Below the pieces are notes generated by a model. It had not been told where the DNA came from and ran no database searches. It worked only from the letters and a program-made list of their open reading frames with translations. From Rhodococcus rhodnii (GTDB lineage Bacteria; Actinomycetota; Actinomycetes; Mycobacteriales; Pseudonocardiaceae), in the NCBI GenBank assembly GCA_000720375.1, contig JOAA01000028.1:136747-200746 (forward strand): 64,000 nt of DNA, read 5' to 3'. The position numbers were made by a program, and so were the translations under genes. Below are positions 9,103 to 17,221 of the stretch, one piece after another. Every line of letters begins with the position of its first letter. Position 1 is the first letter of the stretch.

Positions 9103-9894
9103 ATGTCACCTGTGCGAGTCGAGCGGTCCGGTCCGGTGTGGACGGTCGTGCTGTCGCGGCCAGAAGCACGCAACGCGGTTGATGGGGCGACGGCACGCGC
9201 GCTCGCGGACGCGTTCCGCGAGTTCGACGCGGCCGAAGACGCCGCTGTCGCGGTGTTGTGGGGCGAGGGCGGGACATTCTGCGCTGGTGCCGACCTCAAG
9301 GCGATCGGGACAGAGCGGAGCAACAGGGTCGAGCGGGACGGCGATGGACCGATGGGTCCTACCCGGATGCGACTGGGCAAACCGGTGATCGCCGCGGTGG
9401 CCGGATATGCCGTGGCAGGCGGCCTCGAGCTGGCCACCTGGTGCGATCTGCGCGTGGTGGCGGAGGACGCGATCTTCGGCGTGTTCTGCCGACGCTGGGG
9501 CGTCCCGCTGATCGATGGCGGCACCGTCCGGTTGCCAAGGCTGATCGGCCAAAGCCGGGCCATGGACATGATCCTCACCGGGCGTGCCGTGTCGGCACAG
9601 GAAGCGCTGGACATCGGTCTGGCGAACCGGGTTGTGCCCGTCGGTGAGGAGCGCGTGGCTGCCGAGGCGCTGGCGGCCGAACTGGCGCAGCTGCCGCAGA
9701 CGTGCATGCGCCAGGACCGGTTGTCGGTGCTCGGCCAGTGGGGCCTGGACGAGAACGCGGCGATCGCCCAGGAACTCGAGCACGGGCTCGTCTCACTCGC
9801 CGACGGCGCGCTGGCCGGTGCGGCGCGGTTCGCCGCTGGCGCGGGGCGGCACGGCGCCAAGGCTGCCGAGGACGACACCAGCGAAAAAGGCTGA
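9103..9894 (+). CDS. enoyl-CoA hydratase/isomerase-family protein (crotonase fold)
   Basis: A 263-residue crotonase-fold protein, expected to bind an acyl-CoA thioester. The oxyanion-hole signatures are present: GTFCAGADLKAI (first backbone amide) and VAGYAVAGGLELATWCDLRV (second). Glu in GGLELA occupies the position of one catalytic acid of hydratases; the second catalytic Glu is replaced in the DGGTVRLPRLIG segment, so true hydratase activity is uncertain. The C-terminal helices (RQDRLSVLGQWGL onward) complete the fold. It is a single gene followed 67 bases later by the carboxymuconolactone-decarboxylase-family gene. Substrate unknown. Confidence 0.85.
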   Translation: MSPVRVERSGPVWTVVLSRPEARNAVDGATARALADAFREFDAAEDAAVAVLWGEGGTFCAGADLKAIGTERSNRVERDGDGPMGPTRMRLGKPVIAAVAGYAVAGGLELATWCDLRVVAEDAIFGVFCRRWGVPLIDGGTVRLPRLIGQSRAMDMILTGRAVSAQEALDIGLANRVVPVGEERVAAEALAAELAQLPQTCMRQDRLSVLGQWGLDENAAIAQELEHGLVSLADGALAGAARFAAGAGRHGAKAAEDDTSEKG

Positions 9895-9961
9895 ACCGGC
9901 TGTCACACACTTCGGGGCTGTCTCGTCTGGATCAGTGAATCAGGACGAGAGGAGCGAGGCC

Positions 9962-10531
9962 ATGTCTCGGATTGTCGGTGTGGCACCGAAAAAGGCAGGC
10001 ATTTTCGGCCGGTTGATCTACCGCATGGCGGCCAAGCGGTACGGCGTGCTGATGGAGCCGCTGGCCGTCACCAGGCGTCACGGCGGGTTGTTCTACACGT
10101 ACGCGATGCACGAACTGCTGGCCGAGCGGGTCAGCAAGGCCGTCCCGAAGGCCGTGCGTGAGCTGGCCGTTTACCGGGCTGCCGTTCGGCTCGGATGCGA
10201 GTGGTGCATCGACTTCGGCACCATGCTCCAGCGGTTGGACGGGTTGGACATCGACCGGCTCAAGGAGATCGACAACTACGCCACCTCACCGAAGTTCACT
10301 CACGAGGAGCGGCTGGCGATCGCGTACGCCGACGCGTTGACCGCCACGCCGGTGCAGGTGACCGACGAGCAGGTCGCCGAACTGGTCACCGCGTTCGGCG
10401 AGAAGGGCGTGATCGAACTCACCTACCAGATCACGCTGGAGAACATGCGAGCCCGGTTCAACAGCGGCCTTGGCATCACCGAACAGGGTTTCTCGTCCGG
10501 TGACGCCTGCCGCGTCCCGCTCACACAGTGA
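9962..10531 (+). CDS. carboxymuconolactone decarboxylase-family protein (AhpD-like)
   Basis: A 189-residue protein of the CMD/AhpD superfamily. The redox-active CxxC is in LGCEWCIDFG, preceded by VRELAVYRAAVR and followed by the helix HEERLAIAYADALT, the usual family layout. Such proteins act as peroxidase partners or small-molecule decarboxylases. The ATG at 9962 follows GAGAGGAGCGAGGCC. The gene lies tail-to-tail with, and overlaps by 11 bases, an ECF41 sigma factor. ECF41 sigma factors are typically linked to a carboxymuconolactone decarboxylase, an oxidoreductase or an epimerase gene, so the pair is probably functional, although the convergent arrangement is less usual. Confidence 0.9.
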   Translation: MSRIVGVAPKKAGIFGRLIYRMAAKRYGVLMEPLAVTRRHGGLFYTYAMHELLAERVSKAVPKAVRELAVYRAAVRLGCEWCIDFGTMLQRLDGLDIDRLKEIDNYATSPKFTHEERLAIAYADALTATPVQVTDEQVAELVTAFGEKGVIELTYQITLENMRARFNSGLGITEQGFSSGDACRVPLTQ

Positions 10532-11441
10532 CTCGGGTGAGTTTCTCGGGGTTCGCGACGTCGTAGAACCCGACCACTTTGCCGTCCCGGATGGCGAACG
10601 CGGACACTCTGCGGGTCATCTCCAGGTGCTCCGCGTCGCCGGGCCGGTCCGGCAGCAGCATGCCCAGATCGCCGTTGACCAGGACCGGCTGCCCGATTTC
10701 GACGTCGTCTGGCAGGTTGTAGCGGACCATGAGGCCCAGCAGGAAGCGGGCCACCTTTTCCGCGCCGTGGATGACCCGGCGGGCGGTGCGGGCTTTGCCG
10801 TCCGCGTCGCCGATCAGCGCCACGTCCGGGTGCAGAAGTTCCACGACGGCTTTCAGATCACCGCTGGCCAGGGCGGCCGCGAAGCGCTCGAGCAGGCCCC
10901 GCTGCTCGTCCAGCGAGGCCCTGGGTGGTGGATTGGCGTCGGCGACCGCCTTGCGACCCCTGGAGGCGTACTGGCGGGCCGTGGCCGCGGAAACGCCGAG
11001 GGTTTCGGCGATCTCGTCGAACGGGACGCCGAACGCGTCGTGCAGCACGAACGCGACCCGCTGTTCCGGCGTCATCTTGTCGAGGACGACCAGCGCCGCC
11101 ATTCGTACGCCGTCGTCGCGCACGATCGTTTCCAGCGGGTCTTCGCCCGGCGCGCCGGACAGCGGCGTCACCAGCGGTTCGGGCAGCCAGGAACCGGTGT
11201 AGCGCTCACGCCGGACAGCCGCGGACCGCAGCCGGTCAAGGCAGATCCGGCCGACCACGGTGGTCAGCCACCCCTTGAGGTCCTTGATCTCCGAGCGATC
11301 CACAGTGGACAGTCGGAGCCAGGCCTCCTGCACCGCGTCCTCGGCGTCGGCGAGCGTGCTCGTGAGCCGGTACGCGACACCGAGCAGGTGCGTCCGGTAC
11401 TCGGAGAACTCCTCGGCGAGGGTGTCCAGGCTGACCGTCAC
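10521..11441 (-). CDS. sigJ: ECF41-family RNA polymerase sigma factor with SnoaL-like C-terminal domain (SigJ-like)
   Basis: A 306-residue extracytoplasmic-function sigma factor. Region 2 spans FSEYRTHLLGVAYRLTSTLADAEDAVQEAWLRL; region 4 spans MTPEQRVAFVLHDAFGVPFDEIAETLGVSAATARQ. The linker carries GSWLPEPL, the WLPEP signature of ECF41. The C-terminal extension (about 200-306) is SnoaL-like, with DADGKAR and the terminal NPEKL, matching the conserved DGGGK-like and NPDKL motifs by which this extension regulates the sigma factor in place of an anti-sigma factor. The GTG at 11441 is chosen from the family N-terminus. It overlaps the CMD-family gene tail-to-tail. The symbol is used by similarity to the mycobacterial factor. 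Confidence 0.9.
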   Translation of the reverse strand: MTVSLDTLAEEFSEYRTHLLGVAYRLTSTLADAEDAVQEAWLRLSTVDRSEIKDLKGWLTTVVGRICLDRLRSAAVRRERYTGSWLPEPLVTPLSGAPGEDPLETIVRDDGVRMAALVVLDKMTPEQRVAFVLHDAFGVPFDEIAETLGVSAATARQYASRGRKAVADANPPPRASLDEQRGLLERFAAALASGDLKAVVELLHPDVALIGDADGKARTARRVIHGAEKVARFLLGLMVRYNLPDDVEIGQPVLVNGDLGMLLPDRPGDAEHLEMTRRVSAFAIRDGKVVGFYDVANPEKLTRVTV

Positions 11442-11477
11442 ACTCGCATCGTAGGCGCCAGGCCTAACATGGACCGC

Positions 11478-13373
11478 GTGGCAGGACGGATCCGTGAGAG
11501 CGACATCGCCCTCGTGCGTGAGCGCAACAGGATCGACGACGTAATCGGCGAGTATGTCGCGTTGCGCCAAGTCGGTGGGGGAGCGGCCAAAGGACTGTGC
11601 CCGTTCCACGACGAGAAGACACCGTCGTTCAACGTGCGCCCGACGCACGGCACGTTCCACTGCTTCGGCTGTGGTGAGGGTGGCGATGTCATCGCCTTCC
11701 TGTGCAAGATCGATCACCTGAGCTTCGTCGAGTCCGTCGAGCGGCTCGCCGAACGCGCGGGGATCAAGCTGACCTACGAGGGCGGCGGTGCCAGCGTCCA
11801 GCGCGACCGCGGCACTCGAACCAGGCTCATCGACGCACATCGTGCGGCCGCCGAGTTCTACGCCGAGCAGTTGCGTAGCCCGGAGGCCAAGCCCGCGCGG
11901 GAGTTTCTGGCGCAACGTGGCTTCGACCAGGCCGCGGCGGCGATGTTCGGGTGCGGGTATGCCCCCGCTGGCTGGGACACGCTGACGAAGTACCTGCTCG
12001 GCCGTGGTTTCGAGCTGTCCGAGCTGGAGAAGGCCGGGCTGGCCAAGCCGGGCAGGCGCGGCCCGATCGACCAGTTCCACCGCAGGCTGTTGTGGCCGAT
12101 CAAGGACCTCGGCGGCGACGTGGTCGGCTTCGGCGCCCGCCGGATCCATGACGACGACCAGATCCAGGCGAAGTACCTCAACACCCGCGACTCGCCGATC
12201 TACCACAAATCGCAGGTGCTGTTCGGCCTTGACCTGGCCAAACGGGAGATCTCCAAGCGTCACCAGGTGGTCGTGGTCGAGGGCTACACCGACGTGATGG
12301 CGATGCACCTGTCGGGCGTGCCGACCGCGGTCGCCTCCTGTGGCACGGCGTTCGGCCTGGAGCACATCTCGGTGCTGCGGCGTCTGCTGATGGACGACAA
12401 GTTCTTCCGTGGCGAGGTGATCTACACCTTCGACGGCGACGAGGCCGGCAAGAAAGCCGCGATGAAGGCGTTCGACGAGGACCAGCGGTTCGCCTCGCAG
12501 ACGTTCATCGCGGTCGCGCCGGACGGCATGGACCCATGCGAATTGCGCCAGGCCAAGGGCGACACCGCGGTCCGTGACCTGGTCGCCCGGAGGCAGCGGC
12601 TGATCGAGTTCTGGCTGCGTGCCGAACTGGCCGACTACGACCTCGACGCGGCCGAAGGACGGGTGCAGGCGCTGCGCCGGACCGTGCCGATGGTCGCCCA
12701 GATCAAGGACTTCTCCCTGCGGGACGAGTACGCCCGCCAGTTGGCAGGCTGGATCGGCTGGGACGACATTCAGACCGTCGTGCGCCGGGTCCGGGAAACG
12801 GCCAACGGCAAGGCCGCGCCCGCGCGCAAAGCCCCGCCCGTCGACCAGAACCAGGGCGCGTTGGCGATCGAGGTGGACGGCCCGCAGCGGCCCAAGCCCG
12901 ACGATCCCGAGCTGCACCTGCAGCGTGAGGCCCTCAAGGCGGCGTTGCAGGTTCCGCACCTGGCCGGGCCGCACTTCGACAGCTTGCCCGGAGAGGCATT
13001 CACCGACCCCGCCTACGCCGAGCTGCACAAGGCGCTGCACGCGGCGGGCGGGGCATCGAGTGGGCTCGCCGGACCCGCGTTGTTCGACGCGGTCAGCAAG
13101 AACTGCCAGCACCAGGTGGTCCAGTCGCTGGTCAACGAGCTGTCTGTGGAGGCGATGCGACACCACGAGCCGGACATGCGGTACGTGGACAGCCTGATCG
13201 CGGCGTTGAACAAGAGCCTGGTGGCGCGGCAGATCGCGGACATCAAGTCCCGGTTGCAACGGCTGAGCCCGTTGGAGAACGCCGACGAGTACCGGCAGTT
13301 GTTCGGTGACCTCGTGGCCATGGAGCAGTACCACAAGGCGTTGGGCGAGCAGGCCGCCGGGAGCTACCCGTGA
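11478..13373 (+). CDS. dnaG: DNA primase
   Basis: Synthesises RNA primers for replication at the fork with DnaB. It has 631 residues. The N-terminal zinc-binding domain has Cys41, His44, Cys62 and Cys65 (CPFHDEKTPSF and HCFGCGEGGD). The Toprim catalytic core shows VVVVEGYTDVMAM and FDGDEAGKKAA, with RRLLWPIKDLGGDVVGFGARRI upstream. The C-terminal helicase-interaction domain ends the protein. GTG 11478 matches the N-terminus of mycobacterial DnaG (xxGRI); ATG 11469 would add three residues. It overlaps the downstream gene as GTGA. Confidence 0.97.
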   Translation: MAGRIRESDIALVRERNRIDDVIGEYVALRQVGGGAAKGLCPFHDEKTPSFNVRPTHGTFHCFGCGEGGDVIAFLCKIDHLSFVESVERLAERAGIKLTYEGGGASVQRDRGTRTRLIDAHRAAAEFYAEQLRSPEAKPAREFLAQRGFDQAAAAMFGCGYAPAGWDTLTKYLLGRGFELSELEKAGLAKPGRRGPIDQFHRRLLWPIKDLGGDVVGFGARRIHDDDQIQAKYLNTRDSPIYHKSQVLFGLDLAKREISKRHQVVVVEGYTDVMAMHLSGVPTAVASCGTAFGLEHISVLRRLLMDDKFFRGEVIYTFDGDEAGKKAAMKAFDEDQRFASQTFIAVAPDGMDPCELRQAKGDTAVRDLVARRQRLIEFWLRAELADYDLDAAEGRVQALRRTVPMVAQIKDFSLRDEYARQLAGWIGWDDIQTVVRRVRETANGKAAPARKAPPVDQNQGALAIEVDGPQRPKPDDPELHLQREALKAALQVPHLAGPHFDSLPGEAFTDPAYAELHKALHAAGGASSGLAGPALFDAVSKNCQHQVVQSLVNELSVEAMRHHEPDMRYVDSLIAALNKSLVARQIADIKSRLQRLSPLENADEYRQLFGDLVAMEQYHKALGEQAAGSYP

Positions 13374-13903
13374 GGCTGCGGCGGTTGGTCGACCGGTTGA
13401 CCGGCCGCCAGGTCCCCGAGGATTTCGAGGGCACGCTCGACGACGGCGAGTACGTGCTCGGCTCGGCGGAAGTGAAGTCGGGCGGGCACATGGTGGCGAC
13501 GTCCCGTGGCCTGTGGCTGCCCGGTTCGCGCCGCGTCGGCTGGCACATGATCAGCAAGGCGACCTGGGGCGGCGGCGCGTTGGTGCTGATCGAGGCGATC
13601 GAGGACTCCCGTGCCGGGAACGCGGTCATCCTGCGGGACCAGCCGCCCGTGCGGTTCGTGTTCGTGCAGAGCGGCAAACTGCCGGACGTCATCCACGCGC
13701 GTGTGACGAAGTCCATCGCGTCCCGTCACCGGCAGGAACTGCCTGGCGGAGGCGCCTGGTTCGTGCAGCGTCGGGTGCCTGGCCGTGACGGCGTTGTGCT
13801 GCAGGTACGGCCGGACAAGGGGACCGACGAAGCTGCGATGAAACGGGTGGCCGAAGAGGTCGCCGCGAAATTGAGCTTGATGAATCCGGACCTCGAGCAA
13901 TAA
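13370..13903 (+). CDS. conserved actinobacterial protein downstream of dnaG, function unknown
   Basis: A 177-residue soluble protein, alpha/beta by appearance, without signal peptide or clear catalytic motif. Conserved-looking segments are [35 protein letters not shown] and [24 protein letters not shown]. It begins inside the last codons of dnaG (GTGA overlap at 13370-13373), so it is translationally coupled to primase, as homologous proteins are in related actinobacteria. The link suggests a role tied to replication or expression of primase, but no function can be read from the sequence. Confidence 0.85.
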   Translation: MRLRRLVDRLTGRQVPEDFEGTLDDGEYVLGSAEVKSGGHMVATSRGLWLPGSRRVGWHMISKATWGGGALVLIEAIEDSRAGNAVILRDQPPVRFVFVQSGKLPDVIHARVTKSIASRHRQELPGGGAWFVQRRVPGRDGVVLQVRPDKGTDEAAMKRVAEEVAAKLSLMNPDLEQ

Positions 13904-13935
13904 AGTACGTACGTACGGTTTGCTGGAGGTGGCCC

Positions 13936-14691
13936 ATGTGGGACCCGGACAAGTACCTGACCTTCGCCGATCACCGCGCGCGGCCGTTCTATGAACTGAT
14001 CGCCCGCATCCAAGCCGAATCACCCCGTCGAGTGGCCGACCTGGGCTGCGGGCCGGGCAACCTGACCGCCGTCCTCGCCGACCGCTGGCCAGGCGCGGCC
14101 ATCGAGGCGTTCGACTCGTCACCCGAGATGGTGGAAGCTGCACGCGCGCGAGGAATTGATGCCCATGTGGGTGACGTCGCCACATGGAAACCGCAGCCGG
14201 ACACCGACGTCGTGGTCACCAACGCGGTGCTGCAGTGGGTGCCTGGCCACCCGGACATACTCCGCCGTTGGGCCAAGGAACTGCCCTCAGGCGCATGGAT
14301 AGCCATGCAGGTACCGGGCAATTTCGACGGCCCCTCGCACACCCTTGTCCGCGAGTTGGTCGCAGAGAAGTGGCGTTCACGCCTGGACGACGTCGACATC
14401 CGTCCAGCGGACGCCGTGCTCACGCCAACCGGGTACGCGGACCTCTTCGACGGCTGCGAGGTCGACACGTGGGAAACCACGTACACACAGGTGCTGACCG
14501 GTGACGACCCAGTGCTGGAATGGATCAGCGGAACCGCGCTGCGTCCCATCAAAGCGGCCCTGACCGACGAGGAATGGGCTCAGTTCCGCGCGGATCTCGC
14601 GCCGGCTCTGCGCGAGGTCTACCCGCGCCGGGCTGACGGACGCACGTGGTTCCCGTTCCGCAGGGTGTTCGCGGTCGTGCGGGTCAGCTGA
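13936..14691 (+). CDS. tam: trans-aconitate 2-methyltransferase-like SAM methyltransferase
   Basis: A 251-residue class I methyltransferase. Motif I is [19 protein letters not shown], followed by the acidic [14 protein letters not shown] and motif [16 protein letters not shown]. The N-terminal [25 protein letters not shown] and the middle [17 protein letters not shown] are characteristic of trans-aconitate methyltransferases, which methylate this inhibitor of aconitase. The ATG at 13936 follows GGAGGTGGCCC. It is transcribed in the same direction as dnaG, 32 bases after the preceding gene. Its last 8 bases overlap the convergent small membrane-protein gene. Confidence 0.9.
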   Translation: MWDPDKYLTFADHRARPFYELIARIQAESPRRVADLGCGPGNLTAVLADRWPGAAIEAFDSSPEMVEAARARGIDAHVGDVATWKPQPDTDVVVTNAVLQWVPGHPDILRRWAKELPSGAWIAMQVPGNFDGPSHTLVRELVAEKWRSRLDDVDIRPADAVLTPTGYADLFDGCEVDTWETTYTQVLTGDDPVLEWISGTALRPIKAALTDEEWAQFRADLAPALREVYPRRADGRTWFPFRRVFAVVRVS

Positions 14692-14878
14692 CCGGCTGCT
14701 TGTGGTTGTTGCGACCCAGCTTCTCGCCGATCTTCTGGCGTGCGACTCCGGCTGCGCTCTGCACTGCCGGGTGCTCGAGCAGGCTGTGGTACGCCCGCAT
14801 GATCTGGTCGTACCGCTCCCGTCCGGCCTTCGCGCCCAGCACGTAGCCAACAGCAACTCCAGCCAGGAACACCTTCAT
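14684..14878 (-). CDS. small YtxH-like membrane protein
   Basis: A 64-residue protein with one N-terminal membrane helix ([16 protein letters not shown]), a Gly-rich turn and a charged helix ([25 protein letters not shown]), the layout of YtxH-type stress-related small proteins common in actinobacteria. The start is decided by the ribosome-binding site: AGGAGG (complement of 14887-14892) lies 8 bases before ATG 14878 but only 2 before the alternative GTG at 14884. It overlaps the end of tam tail-to-tail. Confidence 0.7.
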   Translation of the reverse strand: MKVFLAGVAVGYVLGAKAGRERYDQIMRAYHSLLEHPAVQSAAGVARQKIGEKLGRNNHKQPVS

Positions 14879-15013
14879 TGTCACTGCCTCCTGTGCGTCG
14901 ACTCCGTGCGTCTATCTTCCCGCAACAGACACCCCCCTGCCGTTCTGCCCCGGGTCCATGCGCTAGAGTTACCCACTGTCAGGCCAGGACAACCCACGGC
15001 CTGACGGGAGCAG

Positions 15014-15086
15014 TCCTCCATAGCTCAATTGGCAGAGCATTCGACTGTTAATCGAAGGGTTGCTGGTTCGAGTCCAGCTGGAGGAG
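15014..15086 (+). tRNA. tRNA-Asn(GTT)
   Basis: A 73-base cloverleaf. The acceptor arm TCCTCCA at 15014-15020 pairs with TGGAGGA at 15079-15085, with discriminator G. The D arm is TAGCTCAATTGGCAGAGCA, the anticodon loop CTGTTAA with anticodon GTT, and the T arm GCTGG-TTCGAGT-CCAGC. No CCA is encoded. The position after dnaG matches tRNA-Asn in related actinobacteria. Confidence 0.95.
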
Positions 15087-15089
15087 CAA

Positions 15090-15115
15090 AACCCCAGGTC
15101 AGAGCACCTGGGGTT
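15090..15115 (+). terminator. hairpin between the two tRNA genes
   Basis: AACCCCAGGT (15090-15099) pairs with ACCTGGGGTT (15106-15115) around a 6-base loop, followed by CTTTG. It is placed to end the tRNA-Asn transcript. Confidence 0.7.
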
Positions 15116-15127
15116 CTTTGTATCCGA

Positions 15128-15201
15128 GGGCCGGTAGCTCAGTTGGTCAGAGCAGGGGACTCATAATCCCTTGGCCGTGGGTTCGAGCCCCACCCGGCCC
15201 A
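15128..15201 (+). tRNA. tRNA with CAT anticodon (Met, or lysidine-type Ile2)
   Basis: A 74-base cloverleaf. The acceptor arm GGGCCGG (15128-15134) pairs with CCGGCCC (15194-15200), discriminator A. The anticodon loop is CTCATAA and the T arm GTGGG-TTCGAGC-CCCAC. The TCATAA context occurs in both elongator tRNA-Met and tRNA-Ile2(CAU). The GGGGACTCATAATCCCTTGG stretch resembles Ile2 of E. coli somewhat more than tRNA-Met. The charging identity needs comparison with the other CAT tRNAs of the genome. Confidence 0.9.
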
Positions 15202-15339
15202 CGTCCTCAGGGGGCGTCTGTCCGCGGAGAGCGCGGACCAGGTCGTCCGTCATTATTTTGCGGGGCCGAGCCCCGCAGACCCCACGGTGCCCGCCAGCTC
15301 GGCATTGCCTTGGGCGGGCAGGGTTTGGCGTGTGTTGGC

Positions 15340-15738
15340 TTAGGTTCGGCGGCGGCGGGTTTGTTGCTTTGCGTCGTAGTCCGTGCGGGCTTGCTCGACT
15401 TTTGGCAGGTTGACGGACCATTCGGTCAGTGCCGCGAACAGTGTTGCCAGGCTGCGTCCCAGTTCGCTGATCTCGTATTCCACTCGGGGTGGGACCTCTG
15501 GGTGATAGGTGCGTGTGACGAGGCCGTCGCGTTCGAGTTGGCGGAGCCGCTGGGTCAGGACTTTGGGTGTGATCGTGGTGATGCGGCGTTCCAGCTCGAC
15601 GAAGCGTTGCCGACCGTATTCGTTGAGGGTCCACAGGATGGGCGTTGTCCAGCGGCTGAAGACGATGTCCACCACCGGGGCGATGGGGCATGCCTGTTCT
15701 GGTGGGACGTCCGTTATGGCCTCGGTCACTTTGCCCAC
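15340..15738 (-). CDS. HxlR-family winged-helix regulator
   Basis: A 132-residue MarR/HxlR-type repressor. It has the HxlR signature CPIAPVVDIVFSRWTTPILWTLNEYG, with one N-terminal Cys that often serves as redox sensor, then RFVELERRITTITPKVLTQRLRQLERDGLVTRTYHPEVPPRVEYEIS, the recognition helix and wing. It is divergent from the NmrA-family oxidoreductase at 15818, which is probably its target. The GTG at 15738 follows GAGGAAA. The 79-base intergenic region carries a palindrome suited to a dimeric regulator. Confidence 0.92.
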   Translation of the reverse strand: MGKVTEAITDVPPEQACPIAPVVDIVFSRWTTPILWTLNEYGRQRFVELERRITTITPKVLTQRLRQLERDGLVTRTYHPEVPPRVEYEISELGRSLATLFAALTEWSVNLPKVEQARTDYDAKQQTRRRRT

Positions 15739-15747
15739 ACTTTCCTC

Positions 15748-15757
15748 TAGGTACCTA
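15748..15757. promoter_or_regulatory. palindrome in the HxlR/NmrA divergent region, candidate operator
   Basis: TAGGTACCTA is a perfect 10-bp palindrome ten bases upstream of the HxlR start. A second GTAC lies at 15772-15775. HxlR-family operators often contain GTAC-centred dyads, so autoregulation and control of the divergent oxidoreductase are likely. Inference from position and symmetry only. Confidence 0.45.
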
Positions 15758-15817
15758 CTATCACTTCGACAGTACCGTCACGGAGTCCGTACAGGAACTC
15801 GAAACAGGAGAACGAAC

Positions 15818-16615
15818 GTGATTGTGGTGACGGGAGCGACGGGAAACGTTGGGCAGCCGCTGGTGCGAGCCCTTGCCGAGGCAGGCGAAGAGGTGGTCGC
15901 TGTTTCTCGCAGGGCGGCCGAACACCGAGCTGACCTGGTCGAACCGGAGACGCTCAAGCCTGCTCTCGACGGGGCCGAGGCGTTGTTCCTGCTGACCTCC
16001 TCCGACTTCATGGCGAGGGGCAACATCCATGACCTGATGGCCGTTGTGCGTGAGTCCGGCGTGCAGCGGGTTGTTTTGCTGTCCTCGCAAGGTGTTGGTA
16101 CGCAACGGCATCCGTCGCATCTTGAGGACGCCGTCAAGCAGTCGGGTCTGCAGTGGACGATGCTGCGGCCCGGCAACTTCAACTCCAACACGTTCCAGTG
16201 GGCCGACATGGTCCGCACGCAACGACTGGTTGAGGCGCCGTTCGCTGACGTCGCGCTGCCTGCCATCGATCCGGTGGACATCGCCGAGGTTGCTGCGCGT
16301 GTGCTGCGGGAGCCAGGCCACGAGGGCAGCATCTACACGCTGACGGGGCCAGAGCCGATCTCGCCGAGGCAGCAGGCTGCGGCGATCGGGGAGGCGGTGG
16401 GTGAGCCGGTGCGGTTCGTTGAGCAGAGCCGGCCGGATGCGCGGGCTCGGATGTTGCAGTTCATGCCCGAGCCGGTTGTGGAGAGCACGCTTGGCATCCT
16501 CGGCGAACCGTCTGCTGCCGAGCAGCGCGTCAGCCCTGACGTCGAGCGGGTTCTTGGCCGTTCGCCTCGCACTTACGCCGACTGGGCGGCTCGCAACGTC
16601 GTGGTGTTCAAGTGA
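15818..16615 (+). CDS. NmrA/quinone-reductase-like NAD(P)-binding oxidoreductase
   Basis: A 265-residue atypical short-chain dehydrogenase. The nucleotide-binding motif is VVTGATGNVGQPLVRAL. The middle part has RVVLLSSQGVGTQRHPS and LRPGNFNSNTFQWADMVRTQ, typical of NmrA/QOR2-type proteins that bind NADP and reduce quinones or sense redox state. The GTG at 15818 follows ACAGGAGAACGAAC. The HxlR regulator is divergent, the common arrangement for redox- or aldehyde/quinone-responsive pairs such as the qorR/qor2 type. The substrate is not known. Confidence 0.88.
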   Translation: MIVVTGATGNVGQPLVRALAEAGEEVVAVSRRAAEHRADLVEPETLKPALDGAEALFLLTSSDFMARGNIHDLMAVVRESGVQRVVLLSSQGVGTQRHPSHLEDAVKQSGLQWTMLRPGNFNSNTFQWADMVRTQRLVEAPFADVALPAIDPVDIAEVAARVLREPGHEGSIYTLTGPEPISPRQQAAAIGEAVGEPVRFVEQSRPDARARMLQFMPEPVVESTLGILGEPSAAEQRVSPDVERVLGRSPRTYADWAARNVVVFK

Positions 16616-16616
16616 T

Positions 16617-17090
16617 CTAAGGGGGCGGTAGAACGGGGCCGCCTGCCCACGTCGAGAAGATCAGGTGGGTTTCGACTCGGCCGACCTCGCGTCGTGACGT
16701 GTACTCGTCCAACACTAGGCGTTGCAGGTCCCCGGTGCTGTGACACGCGACGTGCACCATGAAGTCGCTGCCGCCGGTCACGTGGTGCAGGGCCACCGTC
16801 TCGGGCAGCGACTGCACGTGTTTCACGAAGGGGTCGATCAGCGGCCGAGCGTGGGGTTGTAGCTGCACAGCAAGCATGGCCTGGACGCTTCGGCCCACGG
16901 CTTCGGGGGACACCGTCGCGGTGTAGCCGATGATCACGCCCAAGCGCTTCAGCCGGGCCACTCGGTCGAGGCAGGTTGACGGCGCCACGCCGACTTGGGC
17001 CGCGAGGTCCTTGTTGGCGATGCGGCCGTCGGCCTGCAGGATCCGCAGGATCGCCACGTCGACCGAGTCGAGGGTGCCGGGGTCGGGCAT
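16617..17090 (-). CDS. Lrp/AsnC-family transcriptional regulator
   Basis: A 157-residue regulator. The N-terminal helix-turn-helix is LDSVDVAILRILQADGRIANKDLAAQVGVAPSTCLDRVARLKRLGVI; the C-terminal RAM (amino-acid-binding) domain includes LPETVALHHVTGGSDFMVHVACHS. The ATG at 17090 gives the normal family N-terminus. It is divergent from the PLP-dependent lyase at 17222, and an imperfect dyad lies between them. Lrp-type regulators adjacent to amino-acid lyases usually respond to the substrate amino acid. Confidence 0.93.
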   Translation of the reverse strand: MPDPGTLDSVDVAILRILQADGRIANKDLAAQVGVAPSTCLDRVARLKRLGVIIGYTATVSPEAVGRSVQAMLAVQLQPHARPLIDPFVKHVQSLPETVALHHVTGGSDFMVHVACHSTGDLQRLVLDEYTSRREVGRVETHLIFSTWAGGPVLPPP

Positions 17091-17105
17091 GCGTCGAACT
17101 GTATC

Positions 17106-17137
17106 CGGTTCACAGTCGAGAATCAGACTGGGAACCG
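17106..17137. promoter_or_regulatory. interrupted dyad between lrp-like and PLP-lyase genes, candidate operator
   Basis: CGGTT (17106-17110) and CAGTC (17113-17117) are mirrored by GACTG (17126-17130) and AACCG (17133-17137). The two half-sites have matching 2-base gaps and an AT-richer centre (GAGAATCA). The symmetry and size fit an Lrp/AsnC operator shared by the divergent genes. Confidence 0.5.
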
Positions 17138-17221
17138 AATCCTGGGGAACAATCCGGGCGTTCCGCCGAACCCGATACGGAAGATCCGCCATCGGCCCGG
17201 ATCGCGGCGCATGCTCGGCGC

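Noticed and set aside
15260..15276. GCGGGGC/GCCCCGC hairpin after the CAT tRNA
   Set aside because: Seven-bp stem preceded, not followed, by a T-rich run on the plus strand; could be a terminator but the support is weak.
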